A DNA stretch of 44,778 nt from Pseudolactococcus hodotermopsidis (GCF_011170085.1 NZ_BLLI01000010.1:1-44778); one strand, 5' to 3'; shown: positions 34,482 through 43,404, counted from the stretch's first letter. Notes: a model not told the origin generated them from the sequence alone. Numbers and translations are program-made.

Positions 34482-35615
34482 ATGGGATTATTTGATAAGA
34501 TTTTTGGTAAGAAAAAGATGGCAGAAACAATAGCAGAAAACATCGAGGCAGATGTTTTCTCCTTTGATTTGTCAGATTTAGCAGAAACATCCGAATCTGA
34601 GCGCGAAATTGTCACAGTTGTTGAACCAGAAATTTCGGTAGAACAAGTCGCTGAACCAGAAATACAAAGCGTTATCCAATCTGAACCTGAAACACAAATT
34701 GAGGAAAAATACGAAAAATCGCTGAAAAAAACGAGCAAGTCATTTGGCGCGCGTTTCAATGAATTTTTGGCGAATTTCCGTTCGGTTGACGAAGAATTTT
34801 TTGAAGATTTGGAAGATACATTGATTATGAGTGATGTCGGTGTTGATGTCGCAACGCAATTAACAGACGATTTGCGCCGTGAAGTTAAGCTCCAAAAGGC
34901 TAAGTCACAAGATGATGTTAAGCGTGTTATCATTGAGAAAATGGTTGACAACTTTGGTGAATCGGGTCTTGATACAAGTCTTAATTTGCAGGAAAATTTG
35001 ACTGTTATGATGTTTGTCGGGGTTAATGGTGTCGGTAAAACGACGACAATTGGCAAGCTCGCCAATCGTTTCAGAAATGAAGGGAAAAAAGTGCTACTTG
35101 CGGCAGCAGATACGTTTCGTGCCGGTGCAACGGATCAATTAGTCGAATGGGCACATCGAAGTGATGTTGAGATTGTTGTCGGAAAAGAAAAGTCTGATCC
35201 AGCTTCTGTTGTTTTTGATGCGGTTAAAAAAGCTAAGACAGAAAGTTATGATATTCTTTTGATTGATACGGCAGGTCGTCTGCAAAATAAGGAAAATCTG
35301 ATGAAGGAGTTAGAGAAGATGGGCAAAATCATCAAACGTGAAATACCTGATGCGCCACATGAAACCTTATTAGCCTTGGATGCAACGACAGGACAAAATG
35401 CGATTTCTCAAGCCAAAGAATTTTCAAATGTTACACCATTGACAGGTATTGTTTTGACAAAATTAGACGGTTCAGCCAAAGGCGGTATCATCTTAACGAT
35501 TCAGCAAATTCTACAAATTCCAGTTAAATTAGTCGGACTAGGCGAGGGAATTAACGATTTGGAAACTTTTAACGAAGAATTATTTGTCAAGGGACTTTTT
35601 CAAGACTTGATTTAG
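34482..35615 (+). CDS. ftsY: Signal recognition particle receptor FtsY
   Basis: 377 residues. An acidic, poorly ordered N-terminal part (about 1-80, Glu/Thr/Val-rich with EPE repeats) is followed by the NG domain: helical N part (FLANFRSVDEEFFEDLEDTLIMSDVG), P-loop VNGVGKTTT (about 181-189), DTFRAGATDQL, DTAGRLQNK and TKLDGSAKGG. This GTPase docks SRP-ribosome complexes at the membrane. Ribosome site GGAGG lies inside the HAD gene, whose stop directly abuts this ATG. Confidence 0.97.
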   Translation: MGLFDKIFGKKKMAETIAENIEADVFSFDLSDLAETSESEREIVTVVEPEISVEQVAEPEIQSVIQSEPETQIEEKYEKSLKKTSKSFGARFNEFLANFRSVDEEFFEDLEDTLIMSDVGVDVATQLTDDLRREVKLQKAKSQDDVKRVIIEKMVDNFGESGLDTSLNLQENLTVMMFVGVNGVGKTTTIGKLANRFRNEGKKVLLAAADTFRAGATDQLVEWAHRSDVEIVVGKEKSDPASVVFDAVKKAKTESYDILLIDTAGRLQNKENLMKELEKMGKIIKREIPDAPHETLLALDATTGQNAISQAKEFSNVTPLTGIVLTKLDGSAKGGIILTIQQILQIPVKLVGLGEGINDLETFNEELFVKGLFQDLI

Positions 35616-35644
35616 TCAGCATTTACAAAATGCTAAAAAAATAG

Positions 35645-35650
35645 TAAAAT
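35645..35650 (+). promoter_or_regulatory. Probable -10 of prs
   Basis: TAAAAT after AAATAG, about 110 bases before prs. No strong -35, so this is tentative. No terminator separates ftsY from prs. Confidence 0.35.
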
Positions 35651-35669
35651 TATATGTGTGAACAGTCAA

Positions 35670-35726
35670 CTATAAAATAACACTAATAGACGCATTCAAG
35701 CACGGGATTTTATCGTTATTTTATAG
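35670..35726 (+). promoter_or_regulatory. Large inverted repeat in prs leader
   Basis: CTATAAAATAAC (35670-35681) and GTTATTTTATAG (35715-35726) are perfect 12-base inverted repeats around a 33-base loop. There is no T tract directly after it, so it is a leader structure rather than a plain terminator. I do not recognise a known riboswitch or PurR box. Confidence 0.55.
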
Positions 35727-35758
35727 CTGATTGTGTCTAAAAAATCTCGGAGGATGAC

Positions 35759-36739
35759 ATGTCGTACGCAAACTTGAAGTTATTTGCACTCAGTTCAAAC
35801 AAAGAATTAGCCAACAAAGTCGCTAGAAATATGGGGCTTGACCTCGGAAAATGTAGCGTGAAAACCTTTAGCGACGGCGAAATTCAAATCAATATCGAAG
35901 AATCAGTTCGCGGCAGTCACGTCTTTTTGTTACAATCAACCTCAAGTCCTGTCAATGAAAATTTGATGGAGCTTTTGATTATGGTTGATGCGCTGAAACG
36001 CGCTTCAGTTGGCTTTATTAATGTTGTCATTCCTTACTATGGTTATGCGCGCCAAGATCGCAAGGCTCGTCCGCGTGAACCGATTACATCAAAATTAGTC
36101 GCAAATATGCTCCAAATTGCGGGTGTCAATCGTCTTTTGACGGTTGATTTACATGCGGCGCAAATTCAAGGTTTCTTCGATATTCCAGTTGACCACCTGA
36201 TGGGTGCACCCTTGATTGCTGATTATTTCGAGCGCAAGGGATTGACTGGTGAAAATGGTGATGTTGTTGTTGTCTCGCCTGACCATGGTGGGGTAACACG
36301 TGCGCGTAAATTGGCAGATTTCCTCAAAACGCCGATTGCGATTATTGACAAGCGTCGGCCGCGTGCCAATGTTGCTGAAATTATGAATATCATCGGTGAT
36401 GTTAAAGGTAAAAAATGTGTCTTGATTGATGATATGATTGACACAGCAGGAACGATTACACTTGCCTCAAATGCTTTGAAAGAGCTTGGCGCGACTGAAA
36501 TTTATGCGTCATGCACACACGGTGTCTTGTCTGGTCCAGCGCTTGAGCGGATTGAAAATTCGGCGATTACCGAGTTAATTGTGACTGACACGATTGAGTT
36601 GCCAGAGGCCATTCGCAATTCTGAAAAAATCACTGAAATCTCGATTTCAGCGCTGATTGCGGATGCGATTGTTCGGATTCATGAAAATCGTCCTTTGTCG
36701 CCTTTGTTTAAAATGCGCGTGAAATCTGAAGATATATAA
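35759..36739 (+). CDS. prs: Ribose-phosphate pyrophosphokinase
   Basis: 326 residues. It makes PRPP from ribose 5-phosphate and ATP for nucleotide, histidine and tryptophan synthesis. Seen: [18 protein letters not shown], the flexible loop [17 protein letters not shown], metal-binding [18 protein letters not shown], and the PRPP loop [13 protein letters not shown] (about 220-232). Length is normal. Ribosome site CGGAGG precedes ATG 35759. The long hairpin-containing leader suggests regulation. A compact terminator follows. Confidence 0.97.
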   Translation: MSYANLKLFALSSNKELANKVARNMGLDLGKCSVKTFSDGEIQINIEESVRGSHVFLLQSTSSPVNENLMELLIMVDALKRASVGFINVVIPYYGYARQDRKARPREPITSKLVANMLQIAGVNRLLTVDLHAAQIQGFFDIPVDHLMGAPLIADYFERKGLTGENGDVVVVSPDHGGVTRARKLADFLKTPIAIIDKRRPRANVAEIMNIIGDVKGKKCVLIDDMIDTAGTITLASNALKELGATEIYASCTHGVLSGPALERIENSAITELIVTDTIELPEAIRNSEKITEISISALIADAIVRIHENRPLSPLFKMRVKSEDI

Positions 36740-36755
36740 GACTATATAACAAGCG

Positions 36756-36784
36756 AAACGCCAAACGGCGTTTTTTGGTAAAAT
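36756..36784 (+). promoter_or_regulatory. Terminator of prs fused to an extended -10
   Basis: AAACGCC and GGCGTTT form a 7-base stem with a 4-base loop and six T's; TTGGTAAAAT follows directly (TAAAAT 36779-36784). The -10 is only one base from the next ATG, so its transcript would start inside that gene. Confidence 0.6.
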
Positions 36785-36785
36785 C

Positions 36786-37526
36786 ATGAAAATAGAAGAA
36801 TTAGCAAAAATTTATGCTGTAAAAAATGGTTATCGTGAGGCTGAAGTCAATTTTGAAATTGACGGCAAGGCGTTTCATATTGCCAAAAATGACTTGAGTA
36901 ATCGCGAGATTTTACTTTTTGAGTGCTTATTTAAACAGGAAATTTCGGCTGATTTTGAACAGCTTACAAATGGCAATTACCGTATTTTGCAGATTCGGGC
37001 GAAAAATTTTGCAGAAGTGGCAGACAATTTGTCACTTATCATTCCGTCAGTTGTAAAAGTAATCAAATTTGATGAAAAATCTGGCATTGCCATTGAAAAA
37101 TATGACAAAGAAACATTGAGTTGGACTGAACTAACCAATGTTGTCAAGGCTTTGGCGCAAGATTTGAGCTTTAAAATTGACTTGTATATTGGTTTTTTTA
37201 CGGAAAAATCAGAGTTAGCTCAAATTTATGCAGAAGAAAAGCTGAATTTTGCCAATCATCAAACTTTCAGTGAAGCGATGATTGCTAAAAATCTTGAAAA
37301 GTCGCAAAGTTTGATTTTGAATAAGCTCAAAACGGCATTTCAGCGCGATATTGACAGTCAGGAACTGGTCAAAGTTCTTTATCAAAATGACGGCAATCAG
37401 CTGAAAACGGCTAAAGACCTCTACATTCATCGCAACACGCTGACCCAGAAAATTAAAAAATTCGAGAAACAATACGGCATTAGCTTGACCAGTAGCGACT
37501 TGGTATTGTTGAAGAGTTTGATTTGA
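36786..37526 (+). CDS. PucR-type helix-turn-helix protein
   Basis: 246 residues. The last 50 (LVKVLYQNDGNQLKTAKDLYIHRNTLTQKIKKFEKQYG) form the PucR C-terminal helix-turn-helix, with the typical LYIHRNTLTQKI recognition segment. The N-terminal 190 residues have no domain I can name. Related leucine-rich HTH proteins occur in streptococci, often near housekeeping genes; ligand and targets are unknown. There is no ribosome site ahead of ATG 36786, and the only -10 is one base upstream, so either readthrough from prs supplies the message or the true start is later. leuS follows on the same strand. Confidence 0.75.
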   Translation: MKIEELAKIYAVKNGYREAEVNFEIDGKAFHIAKNDLSNREILLFECLFKQEISADFEQLTNGNYRILQIRAKNFAEVADNLSLIIPSVVKVIKFDEKSGIAIEKYDKETLSWTELTNVVKALAQDLSFKIDLYIGFFTEKSELAQIYAEEKLNFANHQTFSEAMIAKNLEKSQSLILNKLKTAFQRDIDSQELVKVLYQNDGNQLKTAKDLYIHRNTLTQKIKKFEKQYGISLTSSDLVLLKSLI

Positions 37527-37600
37527 ATTTGTTGCGAACCATTGAAAAACGCGTCTAAAAATAGTAAAATAAGACATACCAAATTAAAAGAAAGACTAAT

Positions 37601-40096
37601 ATGACATTTAATCATCAAGCAATCGAACAAAAATGGCAGAAATTTTGGGCTGACAATCAGACATTTAGAACAGGGACTGACAAGACAAAACCGAATTTTT
37701 ATGCCCTAGATATGTTTCCATACCCGAGTGGCGCTGGGCTTCACGTAGGTCATCCGGAGGGCTACACGGCAACGGATATTCTCAGTCGGGCGCGCCGTGC
37801 GCAAGGTTATAATGTTTTGCATCCAATGGGGTGGGATGCCTTTGGCTTGCCTGCTGAGCAGTACGCCATGGATACTGGCAATGATCCAGCTGAATTTACG
37901 GCGAAAAATATTGAAACATTCAAGCGTCAAATCAATTCGCTTGGCTTTTCGTATGATTGGGAACGTGAAATCAACACAACTGACCCGGAATACTACAAAT
38001 GGACACAGTGGATTTTTACCAAACTTTACGAAAAAGGGTTGGCTTATGAGGCAGAAGTCGCTGTCAATTGGGTTGAAGAACTTGGGACAGCCATTTCAAA
38101 CGAAGAAGTTTTACCCGACGGCACATCAGAACGTGGTGGTTATCCAGTTGTCAGAAAACCGATGCGCCAATGGATGTTGAAAATCACGGCTTACGCTGAG
38201 CGTTTACTTGATGATTTGGCAGAAGTCGATTGGCCAGAATCAATCAAGGAAATGCAGCGTAACTGGATTGGTAAATCTGTCGGCGCAAATGTGACATTCA
38301 AAATCAAAGAGACAGACCGTGACTTTACTGTTTTCACAACGCGACCAGATACGCTTTTTGGGGCAACTTATGCCGTTTTAGCGCCCGAACATGAGCTAGT
38401 TGACGTGATTACGACATCAGCACAGGCTACTGCGGTGGCTGATTACAAGCACACGGCTAGTCTCAAATCTGACCTTGCGCGTACTGATCTTGCCAAGGAT
38501 AAAACGGGCGTTTGGACAGGTGCTTATGCGATTAATCCTGTCAATAATCAAGAAATTCCGATTTGGATTGCTGATTATGTTTTGGCGAGCTACGGTACTG
38601 GTGCGATTATGGCGGTGCCTGCTCACGATACACGTGACTGGGAATTTGCCAAGCAATTTGACTTACCGATTATTCCTGTGCTGGCTGGTGGCGATGTTAC
38701 CGCATCTGCCTATACAGAGGACGGTTTGCATATCAATTCGGACTTCTTGGACGGTCTTGACAAGGCGACAGCTATTAGCAAAATCAACGATTGGCTGACT
38801 GAAAATGGTGTTGGCAGTCAAAAGGTCACTTACCGCTTGCGTGACTGGCTTTTCAGCCGCCAGCGTTATTGGGGGGAACCGATTCCGATTATTCATTGGG
38901 AGGATGGCACGTCTACGGCTGTGCCTGAACATGACTTGCCACTCGTTTTGCCAAAAACAACTGATATTAAGCCGTCGGGAACTGGCGAGTCGCCACTTGC
39001 CAATTTGACTGACTGGTTGACGGTTACACGCAAGGATGGTGTTAAAGGTCGGCGTGAGACCAATACCATGCCACAATGGGCTGGTTCTAGCTGGTATTAC
39101 ATTCGTTATATTGATCCAACAAATACGGAAAAAATGGCTGATGAAAACTTGCTTAAAGAGTGGTTGCCAGTTGATATTTATGTCGGTGGTGCTGAGCATG
39201 CCGTCCTGCACTTGCTTTATGCAAGATTTTGGCATAAATTCCTCTACGATATTGGCATTGTGCCAACAAAAGAACCGTTCCAAAAGTTATATAATCAAGG
39301 GTTGATTACGGCGATGAGCTATAAGGACGGTCGTGGTGCACTGGTTGCTAATGACAAGGTTGAGGCGCGTGATGACAAGTTTTATCATCTGGAAACGGGC
39401 GAGGCGCTTGAGCAAGTTGTCGCTAAAATGTCGAAGTCGCTGAAAAATGTGGTCAATCCAGATGATGTGGTGGCGCAGTACGGGGCGGATACTTTGCGCA
39501 TTTATGAGATGTTTATGGGACCTTTGGATGCCAGTATTGCTTGGTCGCCAGAGGGGCTTGAAGGGGCGCACAAATTCCTCGAACGTGTCTATCGTTTGCT
39601 TACAGAAAAAACGATTGTTGCTGAAAATGACGGCAAACTTGACCGTGTTTACCATGAAACAGTCAAATTTGTGACGGAACACTTAGCGGCCTTTAAATTT
39701 AACACGGCGATTTCGCAATTGATGATTTTTGTTAATAGTGCTAACAAATTATCTGAATTGCCAAGAGATTATGCCAAAGGTTTTGTCCAATTGCTTGCGC
39801 CATTTGCGCCACATTTGGGGGAAGAACTCTGGCAAATGCTGACGGGCGAAGTAGGTATTTCCTATGTGCCTTGGCCAACATTTGATGACAGTAAACTTCT
39901 TGATGATGAAATTGAGATTGTTCTGCAAGTTTTGGGCAAGAATAAAGCGAAAATCATGGTGCCGACAGGTCTCTCCAAATCAGAGTTGGAAAAAATTGCC
40001 CTTGACAATGAGGTCATCAAAGGCTTGATTGGCGGTAAAACTGTCCGAAAAATTATTGCTGTGCCTGATAAATTGGTTAATATTGTGGCGACTTAA
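37601..40096 (+). CDS. leuS: Leucyl-tRNA synthetase
   Basis: 831 residues. Class I synthetase: [14 protein letters not shown] with the HIGH-type motif HVGH (48-51), the editing domain ([19 protein letters not shown] and [20 protein letters not shown] with its conserved Thr and Asp), catalytic [11 protein letters not shown] and KMSKS (about 609-613), then the anticodon-binding helices and a C-terminal domain. It charges tRNA-Leu and removes mischarged amino acids. The upstream leader is about 75 bases with a TAAAAT at 37564-37569 and an AAAGAAAG ribosome site. The terminator lies about 135 bases after the stop. Confidence 0.97.
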   Translation: MTFNHQAIEQKWQKFWADNQTFRTGTDKTKPNFYALDMFPYPSGAGLHVGHPEGYTATDILSRARRAQGYNVLHPMGWDAFGLPAEQYAMDTGNDPAEFTAKNIETFKRQINSLGFSYDWEREINTTDPEYYKWTQWIFTKLYEKGLAYEAEVAVNWVEELGTAISNEEVLPDGTSERGGYPVVRKPMRQWMLKITAYAERLLDDLAEVDWPESIKEMQRNWIGKSVGANVTFKIKETDRDFTVFTTRPDTLFGATYAVLAPEHELVDVITTSAQATAVADYKHTASLKSDLARTDLAKDKTGVWTGAYAINPVNNQEIPIWIADYVLASYGTGAIMAVPAHDTRDWEFAKQFDLPIIPVLAGGDVTASAYTEDGLHINSDFLDGLDKATAISKINDWLTENGVGSQKVTYRLRDWLFSRQRYWGEPIPIIHWEDGTSTAVPEHDLPLVLPKTTDIKPSGTGESPLANLTDWLTVTRKDGVKGRRETNTMPQWAGSSWYYIRYIDPTNTEKMADENLLKEWLPVDIYVGGAEHAVLHLLYARFWHKFLYDIGIVPTKEPFQKLYNQGLITAMSYKDGRGALVANDKVEARDDKFYHLETGEALEQVVAKMSKSLKNVVNPDDVVAQYGADTLRIYEMFMGPLDASIAWSPEGLEGAHKFLERVYRLLTEKTIVAENDGKLDRVYHETVKFVTEHLAAFKFNTAISQLMIFVNSANKLSELPRDYAKGFVQLLAPFAPHLGEELWQMLTGEVGISYVPWPTFDDSKLLDDEIEIVLQVLGKNKAKIMVPTGLSKSELEKIALDNEVIKGLIGGKTVRKIIAVPDKLVNIVAT

Positions 40097-40230
40097 AAGA
40101 TATTTGATAGTCTGATAAAGATTGTCAAGTGTTTTTGGAGGTGTTCTATACTTAACTTTTGAGCTAAATTCGTTAGTTCTAGCCAACGGCTAAGCAATGT
40201 TTTTCTATTATTAACACCAAAATTTTTTCA

Positions 40231-40260
40231 AAAACTTGCGAGCAAAATGGCAAGTTTTTT
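40231..40260 (+). terminator. Terminator downstream of leuS
   Basis: AAAACTTGC (40231-40239) pairs with GCAAGTTTT (40250-40258), then T's. The 134 bases between the leuS stop and this hairpin hold no gene I can support. Confidence 0.8.
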
Positions 40261-40358
40261 CGTATATAAAGGTAGGACATCAAAAATTTGATTTTCTATC
40301 TTGTTTATGATTAAATGAAAATTGGAGTAGTCGTGTTTTTGAAAAGAAAGCTGAAATC

Positions 40359-41252
40359 ATGACGAAATACTTACCGACAAACGATTTACTTTTTAAGAAA
40401 ATGCTAACTTCTGAGGATACGCGGCATATTTTGCGTGCTTTTGTAAGAGATCTTCTGGGAGTTACTTTCAAAACACTCACGCCGACGGAAACTTATCATA
40501 TTGATAGTTATGCCAAAACGGCGGGGGAAGCCGAGCTTTTGCGGACGGAAGTTGATATTCTTGCCGTTGCTGAAAATGGTGCAAAAACGACAATTGAGAT
40601 GCAAATTCAACTGCATCATTATTTTAAGGAACGCTCAGTATACTATCTTGTTGAGGCTTTTTGTGGCTCATTTGCTAATGCTGAAACGGAAAATTTTGTC
40701 AACAATAACAATTTTTCTGCTTTGCGTGCTACTTATGGCATTAATATTGTCAATTTTCATATTTTGGGTAAAAATGAAAAAGCCGTGAAAATTTTTGGAC
40801 TTTTGGACGAAGAAACGCATGACGTTTTAAAAAGTGAAACAGGCGAAGATATTCTGAGACTTTGTTACTTTAGTCTTGTAAATGAAAATGTTGTGGCTCT
40901 GTCAGCTGTTGCCCATTGGCAAAAATTTTTGAAAACGGGCGAGGTTGATGAGTCGGCACCAGATTATATTAAGGCGGCGAAAGTCAAGACTGATTTTCAT
41001 AGCTTGAAAGAGGAGGAGCAAGAAATGGTGTTACAACTTGAGAAAAATAAGGTGCTTTACGATGTTGAGTTGTCCTCTGCTAAGTTGGAGGGAAGGCTTG
41101 AGGGCGAAAAATTGGGAGTGACGAAAGGAAAGGCGGAAATGGCAATTAATATGTTGAAAGACAATGTAGACATGGCTGTCATTTCAAAATACAGTCAGTT
41201 ACCTATCGAAATCATCCAAAAACTTCGTGAGGAAGTTCCCAAAAATAACTAA
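40359..41252 (+). CDS. Rpn family PD-(D/E)XK nuclease/putative transposase
   Basis: 297 residues. The start YLPTNDLLFKKML, the block RTEVDILAVAENGAKTTIEMQIQ (Asp and E-x-Q of the PD-(D/E)XK core) and ERSVYYLVEAFCGSF match the Rpn/PDDEXK_2 family (recombination-promoting nucleases, formerly annotated as transposases). The C-terminal quarter is charged and helical (LEGRLEGEKLGVTKGKAEMA), the part known to vary in this family. It is full length. Ribosome site is weak (GAAAG). It opens the accessory right part of the window and is followed by a strong terminator. Confidence 0.85.
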   Translation: MTKYLPTNDLLFKKMLTSEDTRHILRAFVRDLLGVTFKTLTPTETYHIDSYAKTAGEAELLRTEVDILAVAENGAKTTIEMQIQLHHYFKERSVYYLVEAFCGSFANAETENFVNNNNFSALRATYGINIVNFHILGKNEKAVKIFGLLDEETHDVLKSETGEDILRLCYFSLVNENVVALSAVAHWQKFLKTGEVDESAPDYIKAAKVKTDFHSLKEEEQEMVLQLEKNKVLYDVELSSAKLEGRLEGEKLGVTKGKAEMAINMLKDNVDMAVISKYSQLPIEIIQKLREEVPKNN

Positions 41253-41271
41253 TCTTCTTTTTCATAATCTA

Positions 41272-41307
41272 AAAAAACAGCCAAAAATAATAAATTGGCT
41301 GTTTTTT
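41272..41307. terminator. Terminator after rpn-like gene
   Basis: AAAAAACAGCCAA and TTGGCTGTTTTTT form a 13-base stem (right arm 41295-41307) with a 9-base loop; A and T runs on either side allow action on both strands. Confidence 0.9.
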
Positions 41308-41320
41308 CGTCGTTAATAAT

Positions 41321-41356
41321 TTCCAAACATTCCCTAAACAACTTACAAACATTTTC
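41321..41356 (-). promoter_or_regulatory. Tandem 11-bp repeats, candidate response-regulator site
   Basis: On the minus strand TGTTTG-N5-TGTTTA-N5-TGTTTG, three hexamers with exact 11-base spacing, 13-45 bases upstream of the probable -10 of the gene at 41408. OmpR/PhoB-type regulators bind such tandem repeats. Confidence 0.55.
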
Positions 41357-41368
41357 AAGATAAACTAG

Positions 41369-41393
41369 TATCATAAGGTAAGGGAAACTTACC
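41369..41393 (+). promoter_or_regulatory. Probable -10 and palindrome before the membrane cluster
   Basis: TATCAT at 41369-41374 is the likely -10. GGTAAG (41377-41382) and CTTACC (41388-41393) form a perfect inverted repeat with a 5-base spacer at the predicted transcription start, directly ahead of the AGGAGG ribosome site. Confidence 0.45.
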
Positions 41394-41407
41394 AAGGAGG
41401 AGATATT

Positions 41408-41944
41408 ATGAACGAAATCACAAAAAGCGCAACCGCTTTTGTCGGCTATGAGTACAAGGAAGTCACGGTCAAACAATCGCTTGAAAATCTGTATGTTGAC
41501 AGCTACACAGCTTTTGGGTGGCAGTATGACGGTGGTGGGACGACGCTGTCGTCGCTTGGTACAATCACGCTGAAATTCAAGCGCGATCGCAAGATTCAAA
41601 ATAAAACAGAATTGGCACGCTTGCAACGGCATTTTGAGGTGGCGGTTAAGCAAATTGATCAGCTGGAAATGATGAAAACGCGCACTGCCGCAATCACGGC
41701 TTTCACGACAGGTATCGTTGGGAGTGGTTTTATGGCAATTTCAGTTTTTTCTATCACAGGTGCAACAACTCATCTTGTGCTTTGTATCATTTTCGGTGCG
41801 CTAGGTTTTCTTGCTTGGGGGCTGGCTTATCCACTTTTTCATCGGATTTCGGCGAAAAAAACGGTGCAGATGACCGAGTTGATTGAACAGAAATTTGATG
41901 AAATCTATGATATTTGTCAAAAAGCGACTGCTTTAATCAGGTAG
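41408..41944 (+). CDS. Uncharacterised protein with two membrane helices
   Basis: 178 residues. A hydrophilic N-terminal part (1-90: TAFVGYEYKEVTVKQSLENLYVDSY, GWQYDGGGTTLSS, LKFKRDRKI) is followed by two hydrophobic helices (about 93-115 and 120-142) and a short amphipathic tail. I recognise no named family. A very strong AGGAGGAG ribosome site and a promoter with candidate regulator sites point to high, controlled expression. The next gene begins six bases after the stop, so the two probably share a transcript. Confidence 0.75.
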   Translation: MNEITKSATAFVGYEYKEVTVKQSLENLYVDSYTAFGWQYDGGGTTLSSLGTITLKFKRDRKIQNKTELARLQRHFEVAVKQIDQLEMMKTRTAAITAFTTGIVGSGFMAISVFSITGATTHLVLCIIFGALGFLAWGLAYPLFHRISAKKTVQMTELIEQKFDEIYDICQKATALIR

Positions 41945-41949
41945 AAATT

Positions 41950-42567
41950 ATGGCAAAACTTAATAAGTTATTTTGGCTTTTCATCATTGGCTCAGTGTTC
42001 GGCTTTGTACTAGAAACGGTGTTCTGTTTCCTAGTCAATGGTCGGCTAGAATGCCGTTCCAGCTTGATTTTTGGGCCATTTAACATCATCTACGGCTTAG
42101 CTATGGTCATGCTCTATCTAGGCAAATATTTGGTCGCCCACCGAAAATTGCGCACGATATTTCTCTTTGGTGCGATTACTAGTACCATTTTGGAATATGT
42201 TGTCTCAATCGTCCAAGAAATGCTAATTGGCTCAGTCTCATGGGATTATAGCAGTCAGCCATTCAACATTGACGGTCGTGTCAGCTTACTATTTTCAGTC
42301 TTTTGGGGCATTTTGACAATTATTTGGTATCTGTTTGTTCTACCATTTCTTGAAAAAACGATAGACCATTTATCACAGAAAATCAAGCCAGTACTGACAA
42401 AATTATTTATCTTGTTTTTGGTGCTAGATTTGTTAATCTCAGGCCTAGCAGTTGTCAAATGGCATATCAGACAAGTTGGCCCGACAAGCAAAAACACCAC
42501 CATTGACAAAATACTCAATGACACGCTGATGGAAAAAATCTATCCTAACATGATTTGGAAAGATTAA
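41950..42567 (+). CDS. Putative ABC transporter permease-like membrane protein (CmpB type)
   Basis: 205 residues with about five or six hydrophobic helices. The N-terminal pattern LFIIGSVFGFVLETVFCFLVNGRLECRSS and LIFGPFNIIYGLAMV matches the family labelled putative ABC transporter permease (PF06541-like), common in Firmicutes; despite the label no ATPase partner is known or seen here. Start ATG 41950 chosen because it fits the family N-terminus; an upstream in-frame start at 41914 would overlap the preceding gene. The C-terminal 40 residues are polar (TSKNTTIDKILNDTLMEKIYPN). Confidence 0.75.
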   Translation: MAKLNKLFWLFIIGSVFGFVLETVFCFLVNGRLECRSSLIFGPFNIIYGLAMVMLYLGKYLVAHRKLRTIFLFGAITSTILEYVVSIVQEMLIGSVSWDYSSQPFNIDGRVSLLFSVFWGILTIIWYLFVLPFLEKTIDHLSQKIKPVLTKLFILFLVLDLLISGLAVVKWHIRQVGPTSKNTTIDKILNDTLMEKIYPNMIWKD

Positions 42568-42588
42568 AATCATGATACTGAAAAGCGA

Positions 42589-42628
42589 TGCGCCGAGTGA
42601 CCGTAGGCGCAAACTTTCGTAGAAAGTT
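42589..42628 (+). repeat. Pair of small hairpins ahead of a small membrane gene
   Basis: TGCGCC/GGCGCA (42589-42594 and 42606-42611) and, directly after, AACTTTC/GAAAGTT (42612-42618 and 42622-42628) with a GTA loop. No T tract. Similar in style to the insert ahead of tsaD, but not clearly the same sequence. Confidence 0.45.
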
Positions 42629-42659
42629 AGCTTGAAGTTCAAATAAAAAGGAAATTCCC

Positions 42660-42782
42660 ATGAAAAAAATTATCGCAAGTACACTCGTTACCGCAGTTAT
42701 CAGTGTCGGCACAATTATGATTGTTCGTCAAACTAACAAACGCCAAACGTCCGTAAAATTAGACAAAGTTTGGTATATTTAA
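42660..42782 (+). CDS. Small membrane protein, 40 residues
   Basis: A 40-codon frame with an AAAAAGGAAA ribosome site nine bases ahead. It starts MKKIIASTLVTAVISVGTIM, one hydrophobic helix, then a basic stretch (RQTNKRQTSVK). This could be a signal-anchored membrane peptide. No family recognised. Its spacing and ribosome site resemble those of the genes around it, which supports translation. Confidence 0.6.
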   Translation: MKKIIASTLVTAVISVGTIMIVRQTNKRQTSVKLDKVWYI

Positions 42783-42795
42783 TAGACTCATTTAA

Positions 42796-42927
42796 CTATA
42801 AAACGCTAACACTTTCGGCTAGCTCCACCATTACGTCGTTGACAAGTCTCGACGTACACCTGTACGCCTTCGCCATGTCGCCTAGAATTGACGAATCTAG
42901 CACGAAAGTTACGTACGTTTTTTATAG
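42796..42927. repeat. Imperfect 132-bp palindromic element
   Basis: The ends CTATAAAACG (42796-42805) and CGTTTTTTATAG (42916-42927) are inverted, followed inward by ACTTTCG/CGAAAGT (42811-42817, 42903-42909) and CTAG/CTAG. Inside is a further stem CGTACA/TGTACG. The element could fold as one long hairpin with side stems, like a small MITE. It lies between two small membrane genes. Confidence 0.6.
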
Positions 42928-42959
42928 TGAAACGAGTATAAAAAGAAAGAGGAAATCTA

Positions 42960-43334
42960 ATGAAAAAATCCAATTTTGTTGCCATGATTATGGGAACGAT
43001 CGGTGGCATTTTTAGCGCACTTGGCATGGTTATGTGCCTAGAATCAGACTTCGGCGACTTCAAAATCGGTGTTATCATGGGCAGTATTGGGCTTGTCATC
43101 TTGCTTTTGACCGTTGTTGTTTGGCGCAAAATGACGGGTAAAGCGCCGATTCGGTTCAGCGCCAAAACAATCGGGACAACGCTGTTAGCAGTTATCGGGG
43201 CGCTTTTGCTAGGTGTCGGTATGTGCTTGACAATGGTTTGGGGCAATGTGGTCATGGGTGTTATTGTTGGCATTGTCGGAATTGTTACGTTATTGTCCTT
43301 GATTCCATTGACTAAAGGATTAGCTTGGAGGTAG
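42960..43334 (+). CDS. Uncharacterised four-helix membrane protein
   Basis: 124 residues with four hydrophobic helices in two pairs (about 6-26, 36-55, 75-94, 97-117), joined by a basic loop (WRKMTGKAPIRFSAK). Gly-rich helices (GTIGGIFSALGMVM, VIGALLLGVGMC) repeat a similar pattern in the two halves, suggesting internal duplication. No named family. AGAGGAAA ribosome site; a 22-residue gene begins at its stop. Confidence 0.75.
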   Translation: MKKSNFVAMIMGTIGGIFSALGMVMCLESDFGDFKIGVIMGSIGLVILLLTVVVWRKMTGKAPIRFSAKTIGTTLLAVIGALLLGVGMCLTMVWGNVVMGVIVGIVGIVTLLSLIPLTKGLAWR

Positions 43335-43335
43335 A

Positions 43336-43404
43336 ATGATGATTTATGTTATCAAAATTATCGGAAGTGTTATTTTATTGACGGTTATCAAAAAATTAAA
43401 TTAA
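43336..43404 (+). CDS. Tiny membrane peptide, 22 residues
   Basis: A short frame (MMIYVIKIIGSVILLTVIKK...) with a strong GGAGG ribosome site at 43327-43331 that lies inside the preceding gene. A single hydrophobic helix with a basic end resembles small membrane peptides. The start may be either of two consecutive ATGs (43336 or 43339; spacing favours the second). Its stop TAA is the TTAA flank of the MITE; removing the MITE does not extend the frame, so it is not truncated by it. Confidence 0.45.
   Translation: MMIYVIKIIGSVILLTVIKKLN

Noticed and set aside
35616-35640. AGCATTT/AAATGCT hairpin after ftsY as a terminator
   Set aside because: It is followed by A's, not T's, on the plus strand; no gene on the minus strand needs it.
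39980-40186. Minus-strand frame over the end of leuS
   Set aside because: Mostly a shadow of leuS; no ribosome site or recognisable domain.
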